From assembly GCF_004684805.1 (NCBI RefSeq), contig NZ_SRID01000005.1, positions 1-54,968 on the forward strand: a stretch of 54,968 nt of DNA, given 5' to 3'. The stretch's first letter is position 1. Each line of letters begins with the position of its first letter. Shown in pieces: positions 43,401-51,642 of this stretch. The notes under the pieces were generated by a model. It ran no database searches. It was not told where the DNA came from and worked only from the letters and a program-made list of their open reading frames with translations. The translations under genes were made by a program, and so were the position numbers. Source of the stretch: Streptomyces palmae (GTDB lineage: Bacteria; Actinomycetota; Actinomycetes; Streptomycetales; Streptomycetaceae).

Positions 43401-44755
43401 GCTGGGCGGGGAAGCGGACCGCCGTCCAGCACGGTCGTCTGGAGACGTCGCGGGCCGATGGCCCGATCCGGCCCGGCGACGGACTCACGCAGCAGGGTCA
43501 GCAGCCCCTGTTGGTGCTCGGCCAGATCCGTCTCGTCGTACAGGTGGGGGTTGGCGTCGACGGCGATCCGCAGGCCGGCTCCCTCGGCGCGGTCGTAGAC
43601 GTTGACCGACAGATCGTCCACCGGCCCTGCGGACACGTTGTGGACCGTGCTGTGGTGTCCGGCGAACCTCAGGTCGTACTCGAACGGCATGATGTTCACG
43701 CCGGGGCCCGACAGACGGCGTCGGCCACCGAGCAGTTTGAGGTCGCGCCGCAACTGCTCGTAGCGGTAGCGCTGGTGCGGCAGTCCGGCCCGGAGCTCCG
43801 CGGACACCCTGGCGGTCAGGTCGCGCAGGCTGTCCCGGTCGTCGATCGCCACGCGCAGCGGCAGGATGTTCCGCACCATGCAGGGAACCCGCAGCGAGAC
43901 CGAGCCGAGGCGGCCCATGGCGGGCAGGCTGAGGACGGTCTCGGGCGCTCCGCTGATCCGGTGGACGTAGGCGGCGGTGACGGCCAGCAGTAGATCGGAC
44001 CAGGTCACCGACAGCTCTTGGGCCACGGTGCGCAGCCGCTGCGTCTCTTCGGGGTCCAGGTCGACGATACGTCGCAGGAAGGTGCGGGCCGGTAGGGCCT
44101 GGCCGTCCGTGAGGCTGACCACCGCCGGCCGGTCCGCGAACCGCTCGGTCCAGTACGCGCGGTCCTTGGCGAAGCGTTCCGAGGCGCGGTAGGCGGCCTC
44201 CTCCTGCCGCACCGACTCCAGGGTGCCGAAGCCGCTCTCGCCGAGGGGCTCGTCCGCCACCAGAGCGGTGTAGACCTGCGCCACGCGGCGTGCGACCAGG
44301 GACAGCCCGAATCCGTCGAGGGCGATGTGGTGGACGCGGTGGTACCAGAGGTACTCGTCGGGGGCCGTGCGCAGCAGGGCGTGGCCGAAGACGGGACCAC
44401 GTGCCAGGTCGACGGGGCGGGCCAGGTCGCGGGCCATCCAGTCGAGGGCGGTCCGGCGCGGGTCCGCGGCCGTGGTGAGGTCGGCGATGTGCGGGTCCCA
44501 CTCGATGTCGGGAACGCTCAGCTGCCGTGGGCGACCGCTGTCGTCCACGACGAAGCGCACGTTCACGGCCTCGACTTCGGCCACGGTGTGGCGCAGGGCC
44601 TTCTCGAAGGCCGTCGGGTCCACCGCTCCGTGGATCCGTACGTATTCGGCCGTGTTGTAGGCGGGACTCTCGGGGTCGAGCTGGTGGCCGGCCCAGGTGC
44701 CTTCCTGCGCGGCCAGCAGCGGCCGGTGCTCGCCGACGCGGTCAGGCGTCGCCAT
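40481..44755 (-). CDS. NRPS C-A-T-R, isonitrile lipopeptide synthetase (ScoA/Rv0101-like)
   Basis: 1424-residue nonribosomal peptide synthetase. Condensation domain at 1-~430 with HHIALDG (142-148). Adenylation domain ~455-940: LHTSGSTGRPKG (599-608), FNTYGPTEA (742-750), K930 in STGKID. Carrier domain ~950-1025 with the serine S984 in DLGAQSLQ. Thioester reductase from ~1058: LLTGATGFVG, then YQQSKWASERL (Y-x3-K). The A-domain pocket residues in GrsA order are D645, A646, E649, D688, I717, G719, T744, V752, V753, K930: DAEDIGTVVK, close to known lysine codes (DAESIGSVVK). In the known pathway ScoA/Rv0101 joins two isonitrile fatty acyl chains to the two lysine amines and releases the product reductively. 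Start ATG 44755 overlaps the ACP stop by 14 nt. Confidence 0.93.
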   Translation of the reverse strand: MATPDRVGEHRPLLAAQEGTWAGHQLDPESPAYNTAEYVRIHGAVDPTAFEKALRHTVAEVEAVNVRFVVDDSGRPRQLSVPDIEWDPHIADLTTAADPRRTALDWMARDLARPVDLARGPVFGHALLRTAPDEYLWYHRVHHIALDGFGLSLVARRVAQVYTALVADEPLGESGFGTLESVRQEEAAYRASERFAKDRAYWTERFADRPAVVSLTDGQALPARTFLRRIVDLDPEETQRLRTVAQELSVTWSDLLLAVTAAYVHRISGAPETVLSLPAMGRLGSVSLRVPCMVRNILPLRVAIDDRDSLRDLTARVSAELRAGLPHQRYRYEQLRRDLKLLGGRRRLSGPGVNIMPFEYDLRFAGHHSTVHNVSAGPVDDLSVNVYDRAEGAGLRIAVDANPHLYDETDLAEHQQGLLTLLRESVAGPDRAIGPRRLQTTVLDGGPLPRPARPVLNLIAGHAARSGGVIAVEHDGRSVTYAELFGSARDLALRLAARDIGPGALVAVAVPRGIDAVRAILAVLLSGAAYCPLDPTAPHSRTKALLDSAQPAVTVTTSANAARFAGQPILLLDAPDADPGIRAQLPPSGASEDLAYVLHTSGSTGRPKGVEITHGALSAFVAGATQRYGLRREDRVLQFAPLHFDASVEEIFLTLCAGATLVVRTSDMTDSVPGFLHACDRLRISVLDLPTAYWHELAYTVSTGTAAALPATVHTVIIGGEAALPERVQRWQATFGASVRLFNTYGPTEATVVATVAALHETTAPGDVPIGVPLPGVRAAVMDGELYLIGDALSRGYRGAQAADNARFAPLTRLPGSPRAFRTGDLVRVGADGGLRFLGRADDEFKISGHRVHPSEVEAALLTQPRVRETAVVGQVLPDGTRRLAAHVVADAPAPTAADVREHLRALLPAAMVPSIVRFTDRLPRTSTGKIDRNALTALTEEQSPAAETTGGSLEEAITRLWAQFLGAERIGPHDDFFDLGAQSLQAIQVANRLGVELAREVRVAWLFEHPTAAQLARHLEHRSDAAPATALLDGVRADATLEEDIRPVAPARTPDAPRTVLLTGATGFVGPHLLTELLAATDAEIICPVRAASPAEAADRIHQALADQQIPLPACADRITAVPADLTRPNLGLGADRMAELAETCDAVFHNAATVSIMREYASLRAANTDSTRQLLRMASTRSIPFHLVSTLSVAPARSQSPEVPEAFFPPHPGLVRGYQQSKWASERLAEQAAERGLPVTVHRLGRVVGAPDTGQVNRRDFLWSVLASGIPAGIVPDLFEAEVWTPADYVARAVVRLSLTGAPGTVFNHAPVPPIRLADLYDWVQEYGYAVTRMPLPRWRTDLPRSADVAATTGAFFDSFTGGSADATGPDLGLGHVRADNVLRGLEGTGISCPPADRALVFRYLDHCVKSGILPAPGERQL

Positions 44756-44999
44756 GAGCGGCTCCCGCCAGGCGTTCGGACAACAGCTGCCACCACTGGG
44801 AGAAAGAGGTGCGTTCGGCGAGTTCCACGAAGCTCACGTCCGCGCCGGCGGCCCGCCACCGCTCGACCAGCGTGACGATGCGCAGCGAGTCCAGACCCGC
44901 GGACAAGGGGTTCTCTTCAAGGTCGACATCATCCGGTTGCTGGTGCAGGAACTCCGCCAGATCCGCGCGGAAGACGGTCGGCGTCAGGGGCTCAGGCAT
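44742..44999 (-). CDS. Acyl/aryl carrier protein, ScoB-like
   Basis: 85-residue stand-alone carrier protein, ATG 44999 (MPEPLTPTVFRADLAEFLHQ). The phosphopantetheine serine is S38 in AGLDSLRIVTL. The following helices and the position directly before the NRPS match ScoB/Rv0100, which carries the fatty acyl chain during glycine addition and isonitrile formation. Translation is coupled to the NRPS by a 14-nt overlap. Confidence 0.9.
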   Translation of the reverse strand: MPEPLTPTVFRADLAEFLHQQPDDVDLEENPLSAGLDSLRIVTLVERWRAAGADVSFVELAERTSFSQWWQLLSERLAGAAHGDA

Positions 45000-45055
45000 G
45001 GTGTTCTCTCTTGATAGCTGCACGTTGGTGGCTGGGTTCTGCGGCAGGCGCAGGG

Positions 45056-46648
45056 TCAGTTGACCTTGCGTTCGGAGTCGTTCCAGAACCGGTCTCGCAG
45101 TTCCCGCCGCAGGATCTTCCCGCTCGGATTGCGCGGAACATGGTCGATGAACTCGTAGTGGGCGGGCAGTTTGAAACTGGCCAGGCGGCTCGCGAGGAAC
45201 CGGTGCATGTCCCGTGCGGTGGGCTGCTGTCCGCGGACGGGTACAACGAAGGCGTGCACCGCCTCGCCCCAGCGTTCGTCCGGCGCTCCGACGATCACTG
45301 CCTCCGCCACGCCGGGGTGGCGCTCCAGGACGTTCTCGATCTCGGCGGGGTAGACGTTCTCGCCCCCGACGAGGATCACGTCCTTGATACGGTCGCGGAT
45401 GAAGATGTAGCCGTCCTCGTCGATGTATCCGGCGTCGCCGGTGTGGATCCACCCGTCGACGAGGGTCTCGGCGGTCTTGTCAGGCAGTCCCCAGTACTCG
45501 ACCATGCGGGCCGGGGTGGCCAGGCAGATCTCTCCGATGCCGCCCGGCTGCAGTTCGCGACCGTCCTCGGCGATGGCCTTGGCCCGCACTCCCGGGTAGG
45601 GGTGGCCTGCGGCCTTCATCCTGGGATGCCCGGGGATATGGTCTGCGGGCGGGAGGCACACGGCCGTGTTGCCGGTCTCGGTCAAACCGTAGATCTGCGC
45701 GAACTCGCTGCCGAACATGGCCAGGCTCTCTTCGAGGAGGCTCTCGGAGATCGGCGACCCGCCGTAGACGATCTTGCGGAGGGTGGTGAAGTCGTCCGGC
45801 TTGATGCCGGGTTCGCCCAGCATCATGCGCAGCATCGCGGGGACGACGCAGGCGGTGGTGACGCCCTGCTCGCGAATGAGGTCGATCGCGTCGGAGGACG
45901 CGAAGGCGCGCATCGCCACCACCGTCGTGCCGGCGTTGAAGTTCTGGGTGGCCCACCACAGTCCGCCGACGTGGAACCCGGGGATCCCGACCAGCGCGAC
46001 ATCGCCGACACGCCAGTCGATCCAGTCGAGTTGTCCGGCGGCCAGGGCGTCGCGGATGGCGAAGAAGCTCCGGTGGGCCAGGACGACGCCTTTGGGAAGA
46101 CCGGTGGTACCGCTGGTGTAGATCTGGGCGACCGGCGTGTCGGGGCGGGCCGAGGTGGCCGGTTCGATCTGGGGGTGTTCTGCCTTCCAGGCGGCGTAGC
46201 CGTCGGACCTGCCGAGCCGGACGACCGTCTTGGGCGGCGCGGTCGGCAGCCGGTCGAGGAGCGGTGCGAACTCCTCTTCCAGGAAGAGCACCTCGCTGCC
46301 GGAGTCCTGGAGGATGTGGCTGACCTCGGGAGCGGTCAACCGCCAGTTGATGGGTACGAGGACGGTCTCGCTCTTGGCGCAGCCGAAGAGGATCTCGTAG
46401 TAGTGCTCGGACTCCTTGCCGAGATAGGCGACCCGGGCTCTGGGGCCGGCTCCGGCGGCGTGGAGGGCATGGGCTACACGACTGCTCTCGGCGTGCAGCT
46501 GCGCGTAGGTGAGGGTGCGTCCCTCGCAGACGACGGCGGTGGTGTCGGGTTGCCGTGCGGCGTGAAGGCGCGCGGTGTCGACCAGGGTCCTGAGATCGGG
46601 GTGGTGGAGCCGTGCGCCGGCTGTCCTCCGTGTCGACGGTTCGGCCAT
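45056..46648 (-). CDS. Fatty acyl-AMP ligase (ScoC/FadD10-like)
   Basis: 530-residue acyl-adenylating enzyme. Start ATG 46648 (MAEPSTRRTAGARLHHPDLR). Core motifs: IYTSGTTGLPKG (176-187), YGLTETGNTAVCLPP, DGWIHTGDAGYIDEDGY, and a catalytic lysine near the C-terminus in PSGKILRREL. Resembles FadD10/ScoC, which activates an alpha,beta-unsaturated fatty acid and loads it onto the stand-alone ACP. Lies 56 nt upstream of the ACP gene and 73 nt downstream of the thioesterase-fold gene, all minus strand. Cytoplasmic. Confidence 0.93.
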   Translation of the reverse strand: MAEPSTRRTAGARLHHPDLRTLVDTARLHAARQPDTTAVVCEGRTLTYAQLHAESSRVAHALHAAGAGPRARVAYLGKESEHYYEILFGCAKSETVLVPINWRLTAPEVSHILQDSGSEVLFLEEEFAPLLDRLPTAPPKTVVRLGRSDGYAAWKAEHPQIEPATSARPDTPVAQIYTSGTTGLPKGVVLAHRSFFAIRDALAAGQLDWIDWRVGDVALVGIPGFHVGGLWWATQNFNAGTTVVAMRAFASSDAIDLIREQGVTTACVVPAMLRMMLGEPGIKPDDFTTLRKIVYGGSPISESLLEESLAMFGSEFAQIYGLTETGNTAVCLPPADHIPGHPRMKAAGHPYPGVRAKAIAEDGRELQPGGIGEICLATPARMVEYWGLPDKTAETLVDGWIHTGDAGYIDEDGYIFIRDRIKDVILVGGENVYPAEIENVLERHPGVAEAVIVGAPDERWGEAVHAFVVPVRGQQPTARDMHRFLASRLASFKLPAHYEFIDHVPRNPSGKILRRELRDRFWNDSERKVN

Positions 46649-46721
46649 GTGAGGATCCTGTCTCTCGGTCTTCCGGGGGCGTGCCGCCGAGCGCGGCGGC
46701 ACGCCGAGGCCGGTCGCTGGT

Positions 46722-47264
46722 TCAGGGGACGTTGACGAAGGCGAGCTTGATCGTGCCGTCACACCGGCCGCCTGCCTCGTCCCAGTACCGGTAGGAGGTG
46801 TCGGCGACGAGGAGCGGCTCACCACCCGGCGCACGCCGCTGCACGGAGAGGAAGGTGAGCTCGCCGAAGAAGGATCGGGCGTTGATGGCCCGTCGGTAGT
46901 TGCCGCTGAACCGGGCGATGAGGATGTCGGGCAGCTGATGCCGCCAGTAGTCCTCCAGCGTCCAGTCGGCGAACGCCTCCAGCAGGCCCTCCTTCACCGC
47001 CTTGGCGACGGTGTAGTACATCATCTGGTTGTAGCTGATGTTGACTTCAACGGCATTGAGGTGACCGGTGTCGTCGATGTAGCAGGACTCCGGAATCGCC
47101 AGTTCACAGCGCGCCGTCACCAAGCCGGAGTCGGTGCCGACCACGGCTGACTGCAGGTACTTGCAGTGCGCCTTGTAGGGGCGCAGGACCTGGGGCAGGA
47201 GCTCTTCGTCGTTGACGTAGTGCCGTAGCGGCGGACGCGCTGTCTTCGGAGCCTGCTCGCTCAT
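46722..47264 (-). CDS. FcoT/ScoD-like thioesterase-fold enzyme
   Basis: 180-residue protein with a single hot-dog-type domain, similar in pattern to Rv0098 (FcoT) and Sco[61 protein letters not shown]. In the isonitrile pathway ScoD adds glycine to the beta-carbon of the enoyl-ACP rather than acting only as a thioesterase. Start ATG 47264 overlaps the stop of the upstream isonitrile synthase (ATGA), so the two act in succession. No signal peptide. Confidence 0.9.
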   Translation of the reverse strand: MSEQAPKTARPPLRHYVNDEELLPQVLRPYKAHCKYLQSAVVGTDSGLVTARCELAIPESCYIDDTGHLNAVEVNISYNQMMYYTVAKAVKEGLLEAFADWTLEDYWRHQLPDILIARFSGNYRRAINARSFFGELTFLSVQRRAPGGEPLLVADTSYRYWDEAGGRCDGTIKLAFVNVP

Positions 47265-48151
47265 GCGGTCGCGGTCTCATCGTAGAGCTTGCGCTCGTCG
47301 TGCACGGTCACCCGGAAGGAAACGGCCGGCTCCGGGGTCGTGGTGTGCCGGGCACGGTGGACGAGGCTGCGGTTGTCCCAGAGCAGCAGATCGCCCTTCT
47401 CGAAGGTCTGCAGGTGGATGTTGGGGTGGCTGAAGGTGTCGTCGAGCTGACCGGTCGCGTCCAGAAGGCGGTGGAGCAAGTCCGTTTCCAGCGGCTTGCC
47501 GTGCTCGTCCTCGATCCCGATGGTGAAGCCCTCGCTGATGTACAGGACGGTTTCACCGGTCATCGGATGGGTGAAGGTGGTGGGCTTCACCACCGGCGGG
47601 GTCTTGGTGTCGACCTCCTCGATGATCTCGGAGATCGGCCGGTAGACGTCCGAGGGGCGAATCTTGAAGTACTTGCGCACCGAGTGCCGGGAGAAGGTCC
47701 CGCCCGCCTCCTTCTTCAGGTCGTCGGACAGTCGCTCGTAAGCCTTCCCCATGTCGATGAAGTAGGTTCCCCGGTTCTTCTCGGGGACGACCTGGGGGTG
47801 GATGAAGGTGAGCCCGAAGGGGTCCGGCATGAACTGGTAGTCGGCGTGCCAGAACTTCCCGGTCTTCGGAACCCCTATCTGCTTGCCGTCCTCCGGCACG
47901 TTCGAGGAGACGAACACCTCTTCGACCTCGGGGTGCTTGTACATCGGCTCGTAGTAGGTTTCCGGGCGGCCGAACCGCTGGGCGAGTTCGAGGAGCTGGC
48001 GAGGCGTCAGGTGCTGGTCTCTCAGGACGGCGATCTTCTTGTTGTAGACGGTCTCCTTGATGGCGTCGATGTCCGCCTGGGAGGCCGTCGCGTACTCGAA
48101 GCCCACGACGGTGGCGCCGATGTCCTGGCCGATGCGTTCCGTGATCTCCAT
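47261..48151 (-). CDS. Non-heme Fe(II)/2OG isonitrile synthase (ScoE-like)
   Basis: 296-residue TauD-type oxygenase. Iron ligands: H102 and D104 in [11 protein letters not shown], and H265 in [10 protein letters not shown]. The residues around the facial triad ([26 protein letters not shown]-like [15 protein letters not shown]) resemble Rv0097/ScoE, which oxidatively decarboxylates N-carboxymethyl beta-amino acyl substrate to give the isonitrile. ATG 48151 starts [20 protein letters not shown]. The gap to the preceding ACP stop is 28 nt. The diagnostic gene of the cluster. Confidence 0.93.
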   Translation of the reverse strand: MEITERIGQDIGATVVGFEYATASQADIDAIKETVYNKKIAVLRDQHLTPRQLLELAQRFGRPETYYEPMYKHPEVEEVFVSSNVPEDGKQIGVPKTGKFWHADYQFMPDPFGLTFIHPQVVPEKNRGTYFIDMGKAYERLSDDLKKEAGGTFSRHSVRKYFKIRPSDVYRPISEIIEEVDTKTPPVVKPTTFTHPMTGETVLYISEGFTIGIEDEHGKPLETDLLHRLLDATGQLDDTFSHPNIHLQTFEKGDLLLWDNRSLVHRARHTTTPEPAVSFRVTVHDERKLYDETATA

Positions 48152-48179
48152 GTTCCTGCTCCCTGTGGTGTGGTTGCGG

Positions 48180-48416
48180 TTACTGGGCGAGCTTCGCGTC
48201 GATGAGCTGGGTGGTCGCTGCGAGGGTGAGGTCCTCCTCGAGCTCGTTGTCCTCGATACGGATGCCGAGGTCGCCTTCGATGCGCAGGCTGATCTCGACC
48301 AAGGTCAGCGAGTCGACGTCGAGTTGCGCGAAGGTGACGTCAGGCCTTATCAGGTCGGCCGGCGGGTTGTGCAGCTTGGTGACGATCTCGACCAGCTGGT
48401 CGTAGGTGGATGTCAT
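48180..48416 (-). CDS. Acyl carrier protein (second)
   Basis: 78-residue carrier protein, ATG 48416 ([20 protein letters not shown]), with S36 in [16 protein letters not shown] as the phosphopantetheine site and a usual four-helix pattern. Its start overlaps the KAS III stop (ATGA). It differs from the ScoB-like ACP near the NRPS and looks like a fatty-acid-synthase type ACP. Being next to KAS III, it may carry the growing acyl chain that is later passed to the isonitrile steps. Confidence 0.93.
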   Translation of the reverse strand: MTSTYDQLVEIVTKLHNPPADLIRPDVTFAQLDVDSLTLVEISLRIEGDLGIRIEDNELEEDLTLAATTQLIDAKLAQ

Positions 48417-49510
48417 GACTGCTGGGTTCCTCCGATGGTGTACGGATGGTCGGTCCGGGAAAGGGCGGGCCAGGTCAGGAGGCATGACCCCCAGGTGAGT
48501 CCGCCGCCGAACGCCGTGATCAGGACGCGTTCGCCCGGCTGGAGGGTGGTGCGGGTGGCCGCATCGGCCAGGGCGAGCGGAATGGATGCGGCACCGGTGT
48601 TGCCCACGGACTCGACGTTGGTCACCAGCCGTTCCGGGGGCAGTCCGAGTTCGTCCGCCACCGTGCGCAGGATGCGCAGGTTCGCCTGGTGGGGGACGAA
48701 ATGGTCGATCTCGTCGACCTTGCGGTCGGCCAGGGTGAGCGTGGCGCGCGCGGAGGCCGTCATGCGGGTGACCGCGTGACGGTAGACCTGCTTGCCGCAC
48801 ATGGAGAAGTAACGTTCCTGTGGGCTCACCGGTCCGGGCGTCGAGCGCTGGCGTGAACCGCCGGCCGCAACCATGATCAGCTCTTCGCCGGCGCCGTCGC
48901 TGCCGAGGTCGAAGTGGCCCACGGCACCCTGCTCGTCGGCGCGCCCGGCGCGCAGGACCACGGCTCCGGCTCCGTCTCCGAAGATGATCGCGTTGGTGCG
49001 GTCCCGCGGATCGACGATGGTGGAGTACGTGTCCGCGCCTATCAGCAGAACACGCTCGGCCACACCAGCGGTGATCAGGCCCGCGGCCGAGGCCAGCCCG
49101 TAGACGAAACCGGTGCAGACGGCGCTGATGTCGAAGGCCGCCGCCCCCGTCAGGCCGAGCCTGCCGGCCACCAGCGGGGCGGTGGCGGGGCAGAGGCGGT
49201 CCGGAGTCGTCGTGGCTACCACGACGGCGTCCACCTCTCCGACGCCGGCGGACCGCAGCGCGCGGCGGCCCGCCTCCACGGCGAGATCGGAGGTGGCCTG
49301 TCCGGGTTCGGCGAAGTGGCGTCGGCCGATTCCCGTGCGCGTCCTTATCCAGGTGTCGCTGGTGTCGAGTCGCCGGGAGAGATCCTCGTTGGTCACGAGG
49401 ATCGGAGGCAGCCAGCCCGCCAGCCCGCACAGGACTGCGGCCCGGGCCGGAGACGCGGGTGGCGGAGGTGGCGCGGCGGACAGGGTCGGGTGCGTGGGCG
49501 TGCTGGACAC
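48413..49510 (-). CDS. Beta-ketoacyl-ACP synthase III (FabH-like)
   Basis: 365-residue KAS III. Catalytic triad visible: C132 (ISAVCTGF), H274 (VPHQANL), N304 (SVGNTGAAS). Also RTGIGRRHFAEP near the N-terminus and AFGGGLTWGSCLLTW at the C-terminus, both FabH-like. The first ~25 residues are proline-rich. Coupled to the downstream ACP by ATGA. It would start fatty acid synthesis from an acyl-CoA; its presence beside isonitrile genes suggests a dedicated acyl chain supply. The five-gene core known from Rv0097-Rv0101/ScoA-E does not include it. Confidence 0.93.
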   Translation of the reverse strand: MSSTPTHPTLSAAPPPPPASPARAAVLCGLAGWLPPILVTNEDLSRRLDTSDTWIRTRTGIGRRHFAEPGQATSDLAVEAGRRALRSAGVGEVDAVVVATTTPDRLCPATAPLVAGRLGLTGAAAFDISAVCTGFVYGLASAAGLITAGVAERVLLIGADTYSTIVDPRDRTNAIIFGDGAGAVVLRAGRADEQGAVGHFDLGSDGAGEELIMVAAGGSRQRSTPGPVSPQERYFSMCGKQVYRHAVTRMTASARATLTLADRKVDEIDHFVPHQANLRILRTVADELGLPPERLVTNVESVGNTGAASIPLALADAATRTTLQPGERVLITAFGGGLTWGSCLLTWPALSRTDHPYTIGGTQQS

Positions 49511-49593
49511 AAGGGCTCCTTGGTGCTTCTGGGCGTGCGGATTCGAGGCCAGAAGGGGGCGGCCGGGCCGTGCTGTGAGGCGCGTGGGCGGTT

Positions 49594-50997
49594 TCAGTCG
49601 CCGGCGCGTCGCCGAAGGGGCAGGAGCGCCACGGCGCCGAGGCAGATGCCGGCGACGATGATGTGGACGGCGTCACGGATCCCGTCGAGTAACTCGGCGG
49701 TGGTCAGACCGTGGCGTCCGGTGCCGGTGACGGCGACCAGAACGGCCAGCCCCACGGCGCTGCCCACCTGCAGCGTGGTGGAGGCCAGTCCGGACGCGAT
49801 GCCCTGGTCGGCTGCGGGTACGCCGGTCGACGCCGCGATCCACATGCCCGTCCAGGTGGCGCCCTGCCCCAGGCTCAGCAGCACGATTCCGGGCACCAGA
49901 CGGAGGTAGAGTCCGTCGGCGCTGAGCGAGAGGGCGAGCAGCGCGACGCCGACCGCGCCCAGAGTCATGCCGCCCAGCAGGGCGGCCCGTACGCCGAAGG
50001 CGCTGACGACTTTCTCGCCGGCCTTCGTCCCGACCGCCACGACAACGGCGGGCAGCAGGAACGCTACTCCCGTGCCGAGCGCGCCGTAGCTGCGGACCGT
50101 CTGGAAGTAGAGGGTCAGGAAGTATGGCAGTGAGCTGAACGTGGCACTGAACAGAGCGGTCAGCGCCATGGCGCCGAGCAGGCCGCGATGGCGGAACAGG
50201 TGTCCGGGTGTCAGCGGTGCTCTGGCCCGTGTCTCGACGAAGACGAAGAGGACCAGCGAGATCACCGAGAGCACCGCGCACATCAGGACGCTCCGGCTGC
50301 CCCAGCCGGCCTCCGGCGCATGGACAAGGACGAAGACCAGCAGGGTGATACCGGCGGTCGCGGTCAAGGCACCCGGCAAGTCGAAGTCCCGCCACCCGCT
50401 CACCGCCCCGTCAGGTGGGAAGAGGAAGCTCCCGGCCAGTGCGATAGCGCCGGCCAGCGGCACGTTGACGAGGAACACCGCCGGCCAGTCGAAGGCATCG
50501 ACGAGCACCCCACCGAGCAGGGATCCGAAGCACAGTCCGCCGGCCCCCGCGGCCCCCCAGACGGCCAACGCCCGGTTCCGGTCGGGGCCCTCCTCGTACA
50601 GCGTGTTGATCAGCGAGAGGGCAGCGGGGAACAGCAAGGCGCCGCCGACGCCCTGAACAGCGCGCATGCCGACCAGGATGCCGGCCGATCCAGACAACCC
50701 TCCCACCAGGGACGAGACCGCGTACAGCAGGGCCGCCAGAACGAACATCCTGCGCCGCCCCAGCAGGTCGGTGGCCCGGCCGCCGAGGAGCAGCAGCCCT
50801 CCGGTCGCCACGACATACGCGCTGACCACCCACTGGAGGTCCTGACCGGAGAACCCCAGCCCCGCGCCGATCCTGGGAAGAGCGACGTAGACGATGCTGT
50901 AGTCGAGCGAGATGACCAGTTGCGCGGCAGCGAGGACCAGCAGAGGCAGCCCGAGGCGCTGACCGGGTGGCGTGGACGATGACTTCACTGCAGGCAT
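49594..50997 (-). CDS. MFS drug:H+ antiporter (DHA2 type), putative exporter
   Basis: 467-residue major facilitator with about 14 transmembrane segments. ATG 50997 (MPAVKSSSTPPGQRLGLPLL); GAGGGAG lies about 12 nt upstream. Motif A is GGRATDLLGRRRMF and the first helix reads LVISLDYSIVYVALPRIGAG. The DHA2 family exports small molecules by proton antiport. It is the first gene of the co-directional unit that continues to the FecBCD importer, so it is the likely exporter of the isonitrile lipopeptide. The gap to the KAS III gene is 83 nt. Confidence 0.9.
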   Translation of the reverse strand: MPAVKSSSTPPGQRLGLPLLVLAAAQLVISLDYSIVYVALPRIGAGLGFSGQDLQWVVSAYVVATGGLLLLGGRATDLLGRRRMFVLAALLYAVSSLVGGLSGSAGILVGMRAVQGVGGALLFPAALSLINTLYEEGPDRNRALAVWGAAGAGGLCFGSLLGGVLVDAFDWPAVFLVNVPLAGAIALAGSFLFPPDGAVSGWRDFDLPGALTATAGITLLVFVLVHAPEAGWGSRSVLMCAVLSVISLVLFVFVETRARAPLTPGHLFRHRGLLGAMALTALFSATFSSLPYFLTLYFQTVRSYGALGTGVAFLLPAVVVAVGTKAGEKVVSAFGVRAALLGGMTLGAVGVALLALSLSADGLYLRLVPGIVLLSLGQGATWTGMWIAASTGVPAADQGIASGLASTTLQVGSAVGLAVLVAVTGTGRHGLTTAELLDGIRDAVHIIVAGICLGAVALLPLRRRAGD

Positions 50998-51642
50998 GGC
51001 GCAACTAGCTCCCTCTGGGAACCGCAGGTGAATAGAGGCGAACCGTGCTGTGCGGGTGCGCGGCGTCTTCAGATGGTTTCGTGACCCCACCTGTCGCGGC
51101 GACCCCCGGATCGTGGCTCACTCCGCGCGCCTCGACAAGCACTGTCTAAGCAATTTCGGACTGGCTCGCCAACCGATTGCCGGAGTCGATCACACAATTC
51201 GATCAGTAAGTGAAAACGAGACTTTCAATGCCTCAGGGCGCCGGAAGAAAGGCGGAGGTGATCGCACCTTCCTGGCCGTCGGCGGCAGCCGTACACCCTG
51301 CGCCCAGGTGGCGACTCCGCACATCCCCGTTCGATGACGCCACGGTTTTACACGCACAGATTCGGCCTACTTGATCCCTGGGCAACTCGTCATGGATGGC
51401 CGATTCCAGCGCCTTCCGTAGGGGGTTCATATCGCCTTCGGTATTGTTCCGGCCAATCCGGAGTCCGAGATTTCCCAAAAGCGCGAACCGGCCTATCTAT
51501 GGGCAGTCGGATGGGCGGGTGGCATGGTTCCCGGCCCTCGGGAAGTTTTTTCTCACACCCGCCGGGCACATGTCCACCCCACATAACCCTCTCCGGTATG
51601 CCTTCAGATGCTGACCGCCGCTGAACCCTCGGAGGAGTCCTG
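50998..51642. promoter_or_regulatory. Divergent promoter region of metallophore operon
   Basis: 645-bp gap between the MFS gene (leftward) and the small copper-type gene (rightward), clearly less GC-rich than the flanks around 51130-51240 and 51360-51490. An imperfect inverted repeat, TGAAAACGAGACTTTCA, lies at 51211-51227; its TGAAA/TTTCA arms resemble a Zur box but the spacer is 7 rather than 5 nt. On the minus strand TGATCGA occurs twice, 6 nt apart (51187-51206). A short minus-strand frame at 51233-51430 (MNPLRKALESAIHDELPRDQ) has a weak ribosome site but poor codon bias and is not called. Confidence 0.45.

Noticed and set aside
51211..51227. Calling the inverted repeat a true Zur box
   Set aside because: The spacer is two bases too long and the inner bases do not match; kept only as a Zur-like finding.
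51233..51430. Small minus-strand frame MNPLRKALESAIHDELPRDQ...
   Set aside because: Weak ribosome site, third-position G/C well below neighbours, no recognised family; treated as part of the promoter gap.
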